From contig JBHEOL010000331.1 of NCBI GenBank assembly GCA_046261635.1, forward strand, positions 1 through 10,292: 10,292 nucleotides of DNA, given 5' to 3'. The first letter of the stretch is position 1. Every line of letters starts with the position of its first letter. Shown here in pieces: positions 1 to 6,215 of the stretch. The notes under the pieces were generated by a model that was not told the DNA's origin, made no database searches, and worked only from the letters and a program-made list of their open reading frames with translations. Both the position numbers and the translations under genes were made by a program. This DNA is from JBHEPS01 sp046261635 (GTDB taxonomy: Bacteria > Acidobacteriota > Thermoanaerobaculia > Gp7-AA8).

Positions 1-8
1 CGCGGCGC

Positions 9-26
9 TCCCTCAGGATGACGGCG
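9..26. repeat. Possible fragment of a dispersed intergenic repeat
   Basis: The short stretch containing CCTCAGGATGACGG resembles the core of an intergenic repeat (…CTCAGGATGAC…) that I recall as common in Acidobacteriota, Chloroflexota and similar genomes. Only one copy lies in this window, so the repeat status rests on memory and not on the sequence itself. It directly precedes the heptad array. It could equally be chance or the end of an upstream feature cut by the window edge. Confidence 0.25.
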
Positions 27-32
27 GCGTGG

Positions 33-113
33 CTCGCCCCTCGCCCCTGTCACCCCTCGCCCCTCGCCTCTCGCCCCTCGCCTCTCATCCCTCGCCCCTC
101 ATCCCTCGCCCTC
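33..113. repeat. Heptanucleotide C-rich tandem repeat array
   Basis: About eleven imperfect 7-base units follow each other. The commonest is TCGCCCC, with variants TCGCCTC and TCATCCC. Units begin at 34 and 41, then one 9-base irregular step (TGTCACC region), then exactly every seven bases at 57, 64, 71, 78, 85, 92, 99 and 106. The array is not plausibly coding: an open frame through it gives only Pro/Ser/Arg-rich low-complexity sequence. It ends a few bases before the -10-like box of the downstream gene, so it covers the place where a -35 element would lie. Confidence 0.85.
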
Positions 114-116
114 CGC

Positions 117-122
117 TATACT
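117..122 (+). promoter_or_regulatory. -10-like box (TATACT) for the pseudokinase gene
   Basis: TATACT lies 25 bases before the ATG at 148, in the context CCGCTATACTC. Two other genes in the window have the same kind of context (CCCGTATAATC at 6196 and CCGGTACAATC at 7304). The expected -35 region falls inside the heptad repeats and has no TTGACA-like match. No purine-rich Shine-Dalgarno sequence lies between this box and the start codon, so the leader would be about 18 bases without a recognisable ribosome binding site. Confidence 0.5.
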
Positions 123-147
123 CGAGTCGGCCCTTTCGTCACGACCT

Positions 148-2994
148 ATGTCACTTCCCGCATTGGTTCCGGGAACGATCCTCGGTGGCTACCGGCTGAT
201 CGAGCCGGTCTCAGGCCCCACCGGGGTTTCGTGGATAGCCGAGCGCGTCGACTCGGATGAGTCGGTCTCCCTTCGCATCTTTCCGCGCAGCTTGCCACCC
301 GACGAGGCGCGGCGCGCGGCGATTCTCCAGGCGATCGGGTCGAAGCTTCCCATCGAGCATCCATCCATCCTCTCGATCCGGGCCGCTTCCGCCCACGAGG
401 ATGCCCTTCTGATCGAAACGGCCGTCGGCTCAACGGGGCCGTCGCTCGCCTCTCTCACCCGGCCACTCGATGCGGCGGACCTGGTCCCCCTGGCTGCCTC
501 TCTCGTCGCTGCGCTCGATGTTCTCCATACGAAAGGGGTCGTTCACGGAACGCTGAACCCCTCGCGAGTGGTGAAGGCAGCCGAGCGATGGATCATCGCC
601 GAGCTCAATCCCCTGGCCCTTCTCGGCCGTCCCGACCGCGGGGAGGGACGTCTGCTCGGAACGACCGATTCTGCTTCCGCCGAAGAGTTGCGGTGGCGCG
701 CACCGGAGCAGCTCTCGAACCAGCCGCTCGACCGTCGCTCCGATATTTTCTCGCTTGGAGCGTTGCTGTACCGCGCCGCGACCGGAGTCGATCCTTTCGG
801 CGGCCGGACTCCGGAGGAGACCTCCACCGCGGTTCTGCAATCGAACCCCCGCGCGCCAAAGGAAATCAATCCCGGATTGACTCCGCCACTGGTGGCCCTG
901 ATCGGTGCGTGCCTTCGCAAAGATCCGACGAAACGGCCCCAGACGGCGACTGTCCTCATGGACGAGCTCGCGCGGATCGACGCGGGAGCTCGCGATTTCT
1001 CGGCTCGGGCTTCAAACACGCTGCCCAAAAACACGGTTTTTCTCGTGGCCGAGCTTCCCTACATCGAATTGCTCGAGCGGACGCAGCCGCGGAAGGCGAT
1101 GAGGAACTCGGCGAAGATGCAGCAGTTCGTGAGCGAGGCGGTCCTGCTCTTCGACGGAAAGGTGCTCGACTCTCTCGGAAATCGAATGATCGCGACGCTT
1201 CCGGACCCGGAGGCCGCTCTGAGCGCCGTCGAACAGGCAGCCGAGGCGATCGCCGAGCACAACGCCGCAGTCGATCCGGACGAGGTCGTCGAGCCCGCGA
1301 TGCTCGTTCATCGGGGAGCCGTCGTGATGCAGGGAGCGACCGCGCGCGGGCGCGAGCTCGAAATTGCCCAGCGCGTCATTCCTTCACTCGAACCCGGACA
1401 GATCCTGATCTCCGCTCCAGTGCTAGCCGAGACGGGGCTGCGAGGGAAGCTCGGACCGGCCGGGTCCATCGAAGGAATCGAGTTTTTCGCCCTCTCCCCC
1501 AGCGCGGCCAGTGAGCCGCCTCTGCCTCGAACCGATCCGCCGGCGGCGCCAGCCGCGCCGGACATCGAGAGCGCACCCTCGGCTCCACCCCGGCGTCTCC
1601 CTCTCGTGGCATCGGGAGCGATCGTGATCGTGCTGGTCGCCGTTCTGGGAGGCCTCGCGATATTTCTGCTTCGCGGAGGGTCGAGGCCCGCGGCCCCGGA
1701 AGCGGCGGCCACGCCGATCGCCTCCTCCCTCGCCGAGCCGGACCGCCGTCCCGCTCTTTTTCTCGGATCCTTCACGGAGGGGATCGAAGAACCGAATCGC
1801 ATTGCGCGGGCTCGCGCGATCGAGGCAGCGCTCCGCAGAATGCTCGCGAGCGTTCCGGAGCTCCGTCTCCTCGAGAAGCCGGTACCCGGAGCGGCCCGCT
1901 ACGGAGCCCGCGCGGCGGAAGGTGCCTCGGGTCTGATCGCATTCAGCACGAGTGGCGACGGGCCCGAGGTGGAGCTGGTCGATGCTGGCGCCGCCACAGC
2001 GGTGCTGGCCAGGTGGATCGCCGAGCAGGCGGGAGTCCCGGGACCCGGAGGAAACCCGGAGGCCATCGGCGCTTTCGTCGAAGCCGTGCAGGCCCTCGAA
2101 GCGAACAACCGCGATCAGGCCCTCGCCGCACTCCGTCGCTCGACCGCGGCAGATCCCGATTTCCAGGCGGCCCAGAGGCTGACGTTCGAGCTCTCTTCGG
2201 AGGCCGGCGACATCGAATCCGCAATCCCGGCGGCCGAGGCGATCCTCCGCCTTCGTCCGGAAGACCACGCCGTCCGCGAGAAGCTGTTCGACTGGTATCG
2301 CTCGCGCGCAGAGATTCCCGAGGCGATCCGGCACGCGATCGTTCTCGCCCAGGACGAGCAGGTGGCCCCGGAGATCCTCCATTTCCTCGCTCGGCGAGCC
2401 CTGAGCGCCGGGGACGAAGCCGCCTTCCAATCGCTCCTTGCGCGCGTAGAGAAGATCGAGGGGACCAACTCCCCTCTCCACGCGCCGGACCTGCTGGCCG
2501 CACAGGGGCGTTTCGCCTCGGCGGCCCAGCAGTACTACCAGATCGAGCCGAGCCAGCCGGAAAACCCCTGGCTCGCCTTCAAGATCGGCCGCATAGCGGT
2601 CATCCGGCACTCGACGGACGTTACCGAGCTCGAGATCGAAAAACTCGCCCGGCTCGAGCCGCGCTACCTCCATCCGCTTCTGCAGGCCTACCTCGCCGCC
2701 GAGAGCCGGGACCGCGCCGGAGCGACCGCCGCGATCGAAAGGGCCGCTGCGATCGCGGCTCCCGATGATGCGATCCACACGGCGAGCGCGGAGATCTGGG
2801 CGATCCTGGCCGATCACCGCCAGATCCTCGCCTCCCTTCGCCAGGCGAACGAGGCCCGTGAACCGACCCTCAATTCGATCCTCTCGAACCCCCTGTTCGC
2901 TTACCTCTCGGACGACCGGGAGTTCGCCCCGCTCCGCGCCGAGATGCAGCGCCGTCAGGGCGAGATCCGAGAGGCGCTGAAAGCGCTGCGGTGA
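148..2994 (+). CDS. Membrane pseudokinase with degenerate cyclase-like domain and TPR tail
   Basis: A 948-residue protein of several parts. Residues 10-275 have a Ser/Thr kinase fold: APE (185-187), SDIFSLG (198-204) and KRP (262-264) are kept. The catalytic set is lost: the beta-3 Lys is Arg43, HRD reads HGT (133-135), the catalytic-loop Asn is Arg140, and DFG is absent near 151-154 (AELN). Residues 295-450 resemble a class III nucleotide cyclase domain, but the metal-binding Asp positions are Ala301 and Asn345. After a Pro/Ala-rich linker comes one membrane helix (about 484-508), which predicts a cytoplasmic N-terminus and an outer C-terminus. Residues 535-626 look like a weak TolB/FlgO-like domain, followed by TPR-like helices from about 637 to 735 and more helices to the end. 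It is likely a sensor or scaffold that acts by binding. The start is the ATG at 148, where kinase homology begins after ten residues. No Shine-Dalgarno sequence is visible. The ligand and partners are unknown. Confidence 0.88.
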   Translation: MSLPALVPGTILGGYRLIEPVSGPTGVSWIAERVDSDESVSLRIFPRSLPPDEARRAAILQAIGSKLPIEHPSILSIRAASAHEDALLIETAVGSTGPSLASLTRPLDAADLVPLAASLVAALDVLHTKGVVHGTLNPSRVVKAAERWIIAELNPLALLGRPDRGEGRLLGTTDSASAEELRWRAPEQLSNQPLDRRSDIFSLGALLYRAATGVDPFGGRTPEETSTAVLQSNPRAPKEINPGLTPPLVALIGACLRKDPTKRPQTATVLMDELARIDAGARDFSARASNTLPKNTVFLVAELPYIELLERTQPRKAMRNSAKMQQFVSEAVLLFDGKVLDSLGNRMIATLPDPEAALSAVEQAAEAIAEHNAAVDPDEVVEPAMLVHRGAVVMQGATARGRELEIAQRVIPSLEPGQILISAPVLAETGLRGKLGPAGSIEGIEFFALSPSAASEPPLPRTDPPAAPAAPDIESAPSAPPRRLPLVASGAIVIVLVAVLGGLAIFLLRGGSRPAAPEAAATPIASSLAEPDRRPALFLGSFTEGIEEPNRIARARAIEAALRRMLASVPELRLLEKPVPGAARYGARAAEGASGLIAFSTSGDGPEVELVDAGAATAVLARWIAEQAGVPGPGGNPEAIGAFVEAVQALEANNRDQALAALRRSTAADPDFQAAQRLTFELSSEAGDIESAIPAAEAILRLRPEDHAVREKLFDWYRSRAEIPEAIRHAIVLAQDEQVAPEILHFLARRALSAGDEAAFQSLLARVEKIEGTNSPLHAPDLLAAQGRFASAAQQYYQIEPSQPENPWLAFKIGRIAVIRHSTDVTELEIEKLARLEPRYLHPLLQAYLAAESRDRAGATAAIERAAAIAAPDDAIHTASAEIWAILADHRQILASLRQANEAREPTLNSILSNPLFAYLSDDREFAPLRAEMQRRQGEIREALKALR

Positions 2995-3138
2995 AACGTG
3001 GCGCCGATGCGGTTCCACGACTCCGTCTCGCCGCGCCGCGGCCCCGCTCCTCTCCGCCTCTGCCCGGGCCAGACTGATGGGGAGCAGGAGTCGCCGGTCG
3101 TGGAGATCGCCGAATTATGGCAGTCCGCTTGCTATTGG

Positions 3139-3555
3139 ATGAGCACGATGCCTGACTCTCTCCGCAAGGTTCTGATTTGTGAAGACGACGAAACCATCCG
3201 CTTGATGATGACGAGGGCGTTACAGCGGGCCGGCTACGAGGTCGAGTCCGTACCAAACGGGCGGGAGGCCATCGCAAAGCTCGATTCCGACCGCTTCGAT
3301 CTGATCGTTCTCGACCTGATGATGCCCGATGTGGACGGCTTCGAAGTGGCCCAATATCTTTCCGAGAACGCCCCCCGCCGGCTCAAGCGCGTGGTCGTCA
3401 CCACGGCACTTCCGCCGTCGATGATGGAGCGTCTTCCAGCCGGGATCTGCACCATCCTTCCCAAACCCTTCGACATCCAGGATTTCCTCTCTCACGCGCA
3501 CGACTGCTCGGATGACACGCTCACCCGCGGCCGGAAGCCGGAGGCCCAGGCGTGA
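3139..3555 (+). CDS. Stand-alone CheY-like response regulator receiver
   Basis: This is a single receiver domain with no output domain. Counting from Met at 3148, the acidic pocket is Glu12-Asp13-Asp14, the phosphate-accepting residue is Asp56 (VLDLMMP), the conserved switch Thr is Thr86 and the conserved Lys is Lys106 (PKPF). All key residues are present, so it should be phosphorylated by a histidine kinase, which is not in the window. The frame is open back to a GTG at 2998, but those extra residues do not look like a receiver. ATGs at 3139 and 3148 both sit just before the first beta strand (KVLICEDD), and neither has a good Shine-Dalgarno sequence, so the exact start is uncertain. The last four bases overlap the next gene, and GGAGG for that gene lies within this one. 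The short charged C-terminal tail has no recognised function. Confidence 0.85.
   Translation: MSTMPDSLRKVLICEDDETIRLMMTRALQRAGYEVESVPNGREAIAKLDSDRFDLIVLDLMMPDVDGFEVAQYLSENAPRRLKRVVVTTALPPSMMERLPAGICTILPKPFDIQDFLSHAHDCSDDTLTRGRKPEAQA
3540..3544 (+). promoter_or_regulatory. Shine-Dalgarno site for quinone oxidoreductase
   Basis: GGAGG lies seven bases before the GTG at 3552, inside the last codons of the response regulator. This supports the GTG as the true start and fits translational coupling between the two genes. Confidence 0.7.
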
Positions 3556-4523
3556 GCCAGGCGATTCGCGTCCACGAGCCGGGAGGTCCCGGGGTCCTGC
3601 GCTTCGAGGAGGTCGCGCAGCCCGAGCCGGGCGAGGGTCAGGTTCGGATCCGGATCAAGGCGGCGGGAGTGAATTTCATCGACGTCTACCATCGAACGGG
3701 CCGATACCCCGGAGAGATGCCGATGATCCCGGGACTCGAGGGGGCGGGAACGGTCGACGCGGTGGGGCCGGGCGTTTCGGATCTGACGGAAGGAGACCGG
3801 GTCGCGTGGTCGAGCGTGAGCGGGAGCTACGCCGAATGGATCGCCGCGCCGGCCGAGAAGGTCGTCCGCATCCCTGACGGGATGGACGAGAGGACGGCCG
3901 CCGCCGCGATGCTGCAGGGGATGACGGCTCACTACCTCGCTCATTCGACGTACCCGATCCGGAGGGGGGAGTCGGTTCTGATCCATGCCGCCGCCGGCGG
4001 AGTGGGGCTGCTTCTGGTTCAGATGGCGCGGCGGCTGGGCGCGCGGGTTTTCGGGACGGTCTCGACCGAGGAGAAGGCCGAACTGGCCCGGGAAGCAGGT
4101 GCCGACGAAGTCATCCTTTACACCCGGACCTCCTTCAAAGAGGAGGTGCGGCGGCTGACCGATGGTGCCGGCGTACATGTGGTTTACGACTCGGTCGGAC
4201 GCACGACCTTCCAGGACAGCCTCGACTCGCTCCGACCCCTCGGCATGCTGGTTCTGTTCGGAGCGTCGAGCGGCGCGGTGGAACCGATCGATCCCCTGGT
4301 TTTGTCGCAGAAGGGGTCTCTTTTCCTCACCCGCCCGAAGCTGTTCGACTACACGGCGGATCGGGCGAGCCTGCTGGATCGGGCGGGCGACGTGCTGGAA
4401 TGGGTCACGGACGGAACTCTCTCGCTGAGGATCGAACGAACGTACCCGCTGGCCGACGCGGCCGAGGCCCACAGGGACCTCGAGGGAAGAAAAACCACCG
4501 GTAAGTTGCTTCTATTACCGTAA
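3552..4523 (+). CDS. qor: NADPH:quinone oxidoreductase, zeta-crystallin type
   Basis: A zinc-free medium-chain dehydrogenase/reductase of 323 residues, the usual length for QOR/zeta-crystallin proteins. These enzymes reduce quinones or reactive enones with NADPH in the cytoplasm. The N-terminal catalytic domain has the family pattern GVNFIDVYHRTGRYP (39-53) and GLEGAGTV (61-68). The nucleotide-binding motif AAAGGVG is at 146-152, followed by a Rossmann domain. The C-terminus has the usual AEAHRDLEGRKTTGK ending (304-318). The cysteine cluster for structural zinc and the catalytic zinc ligands are missing, as expected for this branch. The GTG start overlaps the TGA of the response regulator (GTGA), with GGAGG seven bases upstream, so the two are probably one operon and translationally coupled. 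The real substrate cannot be read from sequence; 2-haloacrylate or crotonyl-type reductases are close relatives. Confidence 0.9.
   Translation: MSQAIRVHEPGGPGVLRFEEVAQPEPGEGQVRIRIKAAGVNFIDVYHRTGRYPGEMPMIPGLEGAGTVDAVGPGVSDLTEGDRVAWSSVSGSYAEWIAAPAEKVVRIPDGMDERTAAAAMLQGMTAHYLAHSTYPIRRGESVLIHAAAGGVGLLLVQMARRLGARVFGTVSTEEKAELAREAGADEVILYTRTSFKEEVRRLTDGAGVHVVYDSVGRTTFQDSLDSLRPLGMLVLFGASSGAVEPIDPLVLSQKGSLFLTRPKLFDYTADRASLLDRAGDVLEWVTDGTLSLRIERTYPLADAAEAHRDLEGRKTTGKLLLLP
4499..4520. other. Inverted repeat at the end of qor
   Basis: CGGTAA (4499-4504) and TTACCG (4515-4520) are exact reverse complements separated by ten bases, ending directly before the TAA stop. There is no T-run after it, so it is a poor intrinsic terminator. 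It may be a protein binding site, an RNA structure at the transcript end, or chance. Confidence 0.3.
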
Positions 4524-4555
4524 CTTCGAAGAGGCCCCCATCCGGGCCGAGGTCA

Positions 4556-4571
4556 GGACCGTTCCCGGTCC
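4556..4571. other. Small hairpin between qor and tpl
   Basis: GGACCG (4556-4561), a TTCC loop and CGGTCC (4566-4571) form a perfect 6-bp stem. A second weaker stem, GGCCC/GGGCC at 4533-4548, lies just upstream. Neither is followed by a T-run. They may slow transcription or protect the qor message end, but intrinsic termination is not supported. Confidence 0.35.
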
Positions 4572-4653
4572 GACTGCTCCAGATCGCGTGACCTGCATCA
4601 CTCCGACGCGTTACCGCGTCCACACGTCGCCCGACTGCCCGGTTGGTAGGCTC

Positions 4654-4680
4654 CTCTCCGGAGAGCTATCGATAAGGAGA
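4654..4680 (+). promoter_or_regulatory. tpl leader: palindrome plus strong Shine-Dalgarno
   Basis: CTCTCCGGAGAG (4654-4665) is a perfect 12-base palindrome. The ribosome binding site AAGGAGA follows at 4674-4680, with its GGAG core five bases before the ATG. TCTCC (4655-4659) can pair either within the palindrome or with GGAGA of the Shine-Dalgarno site (4676-4680), so two alternative short pairings are possible. The ribosome binding site is clear; a regulatory role for the palindrome is speculative. Confidence 0.6.
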
Positions 4681-4684
4681 TTTC

Positions 4685-6106
4685 ATGCGCCCCATCGCCG
4701 AACCGTACAAGATCAAATCCGTGGAGACGATCCGAATGACCACTCGCGCGCACCGGGAGAAGGCCATCGCGGATGCCGGATACAACACCTTTCTCCTCAA
4801 GAGCGAGGATGTCTACATCGACCTGCTGACCGACAGCGGCACCAACGCGATGAGCGACCGCCAGTGGGGAGCGCTCATGCAGGGCGACGAGGCTTACGCC
4901 GGAGCGAAGTCGTTCTACAGGATGGAAGAGGCGGTCCGTGAGATCTACGGATTCGCTCACATGGTGCCCACCCACCAGGGTCGCGGTGCCGAGCACCTCA
5001 TCTCGCGAATCCTCATTCGGCCGGGTCACGTGATTCCGGGCAACATGTACTTCACCACCACGCGCGCCCATCAGGAGATGCAGGGAGGCCGGTTCGTCGA
5101 CGTGGTCATCGACGAGGCGCACGATCCCTCCGCCGAGCATCCGTTCAAGGGCAATGTCGATATCGCGAAGCTCGAAAACGTGATCCGCGAGAACGGCGCC
5201 GAGAACATCCCCTACGTCTGCGTCGCCGTCACGGTCAATCTCGCCGGCGGGCAGCCGGTCTCGATGGAGAACCTCCGGCAGGTGCGCGACCTCTGTGCGG
5301 AGCACGGCATTCGGGTATGGTGCGACGCCACGCGTGCGGTCGAGAACGCCTACTTCATCAAGGTGCGGGAGGCTGGCTACGAGGACAAGCCGGTCCGCGT
5401 GATCCTCAAGGAGATGATGACGTACTTCGACGGCTGCACGATGTCCGGCAAGAAGGACTGCCTGGTGAACATCGGCGGCTTCCTCGCGATGAACGAGGAG
5501 TGGATCCTGCAGCAGGCGCGCGAACAGGTCGTGATCTTCGAGGGGATGCCGACCTACGGCGGCCTCGCGGGCCGCGACATGGAAGCTATCGCCCAGGGGA
5601 TCTACGAGATGGTCGATGACGATTACATCGCCCACCGCATCTATCAGGTCCGTTACCTCGGTGAGAAACTGATGGCTTCCGGGATTCCCATCGTACGCCC
5701 GATCGGCGGCCACGCGGTCTTCCTCGACGCAAAGCAGTTTCTCCCCCACCTCGATCAGGAGCAGTTCCCCGCTCAGGCCCTCGCCGCGGCGATCTACCTC
5801 GACAGCGGCGTCCGCACGATGGAGCGAGGAATCGTCTCGTCGGGGCGCGATCCGAAGACGGGCGAAAACCGCCATCCCAAGCTCGAGCTCGTTCGCCTGA
5901 CGATTCCGCGGCGCGTCTACACCGACCGCCACATGGACGTCGTCGCCTACTCGATCGACCACCTCTGGCAGAACCGCGAGGAGATCACCGGTCTGGACAT
6001 GGTCTATGAACCGCCGACTCTCCGCTTCTTCACGGCCCGCTTCGAGCCGCTGAAAGTGGACGCTTCGGTTGCCGAACCCGAGCGAGTCCTGGTGCCCGCC
6101 GAGTAG
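4685..6106 (+). CDS. tpl: Tyrosine phenol-lyase (beta-tyrosinase)
   Basis: A PLP enzyme that splits L-tyrosine into phenol, pyruvate and ammonia, 473 residues. From memory it aligns without gaps to Citrobacter freundii tyrosine phenol-lyase: the catalytic residues fall at the same numbers. These are Tyr71, Gln98-Gly99-Arg100, Phe123-Thr124, Asn185, Asp214, Arg217, the PLP lysine Lys257 (MSGKKD), Arg381, Arg404 and Phe448. The potassium-site residues Gly52, Glu69 and Asn262 are also kept. Met379 and Arg381 (TMERG) point to tyrosine phenol-lyase; as I recall, tryptophanase has Val and Ile there and Asp in place of Thr124. A C-terminal tail of about 17 residues goes beyond the usual 456. The start has AAGGAGA just upstream, and the following terminator marks the transcript end. 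No TyrR-box-like site or TnaC-like leader peptide was seen. An annotation as tryptophanase is possible but less likely. Confidence 0.92.
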   Translation: MRPIAEPYKIKSVETIRMTTRAHREKAIADAGYNTFLLKSEDVYIDLLTDSGTNAMSDRQWGALMQGDEAYAGAKSFYRMEEAVREIYGFAHMVPTHQGRGAEHLISRILIRPGHVIPGNMYFTTTRAHQEMQGGRFVDVVIDEAHDPSAEHPFKGNVDIAKLENVIRENGAENIPYVCVAVTVNLAGGQPVSMENLRQVRDLCAEHGIRVWCDATRAVENAYFIKVREAGYEDKPVRVILKEMMTYFDGCTMSGKKDCLVNIGGFLAMNEEWILQQAREQVVIFEGMPTYGGLAGRDMEAIAQGIYEMVDDDYIAHRIYQVRYLGEKLMASGIPIVRPIGGHAVFLDAKQFLPHLDQEQFPAQALAAAIYLDSGVRTMERGIVSSGRDPKTGENRHPKLELVRLTIPRRVYTDRHMDVVAYSIDHLWQNREEITGLDMVYEPPTLRFFTARFEPLKVDASVAEPERVLVPAE

Positions 6107-6127
6107 TCAGTCAATGATCCGGCTGTG

Positions 6128-6157
6128 AAAAGAGACCGCGCGGGCGGTCTCTTTTTT
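6128..6157 (+). terminator. Intrinsic terminator after tpl
   Basis: AAAAGAGACCGC (6128-6139), a GCGG loop and GCGGTCTCTTTT (6144-6155) form a perfect 12-bp stem, and the T-run covers 6152-6157. It begins 22 bases after the tpl stop and precedes the rsgA start region. The matching A-run on the left arm could allow some termination in the other direction too, but no minus-strand gene needs it here. Confidence 0.93.
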
Positions 6158-6198
6158 CGTTGGGGCCGCCCTCCCCTTCCAACCCCCACTCTCTCCCG

Positions 6199-6204
6199 TA
6201 TAAT
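6199..6204 (+). promoter_or_regulatory. Consensus -10 box (TATAAT) for rsgA
   Basis: A perfect TATAAT lies in the context CCCGTATAATC, only 11 bases before the GTG start at 6216. A transcript from it would begin about five bases before the start codon or at it, so the message would be leaderless or nearly so. No clear -35 match exists; TTCCAA at 6177 is the nearest and is weak. It sits just downstream of the tpl terminator, as expected for a new transcription unit. Confidence 0.65.
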
Positions 6205-6215
6205 CACCCCTCGCC

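Noticed and set aside
18..260. An 80-residue frame starting in the repeat array
   Set aside because: Low-complexity Pro/Ser/Arg sequence from the heptad repeats and out-of-frame overlap with the pseudokinase gene.
1423..3018. A 531-residue open frame on the minus strand across the pseudokinase gene
   Set aside because: Arg/Gly-rich composition with no recognisable domain; it mirrors the codon pattern of the strongly supported plus-strand gene, a usual artefact in G+C-rich DNA.
3113..3118. AATTAT as a promoter -10 for the response regulator
   Set aside because: Weak match, no -35 element, and it lacks the flanking CC…C context shared by the other three boxes.
2998..3138. Upstream GTG start for the response regulator, adding 47 residues
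   Set aside because: The added residues match no receiver or targeting sequence, and receivers normally begin a few residues before the first strand. Kept as a less likely alternative.
4533..4571. Hairpins after qor as an intrinsic terminator
   Set aside because: Stems are only 5-6 bp and no T-run follows either of them.
4588..4684. A TnaC-like leader peptide upstream of tpl
   Set aside because: The open frame starting at GTG 4588 has no tryptophan, runs on into the tpl gene out of frame, and lacks a Shine-Dalgarno sequence.
4598..5962. A 454-residue open frame on the minus strand opposite tpl
   Set aside because: No domain signature; rich in Val, Asp and His from antisense reading of a well-conserved enzyme gene.
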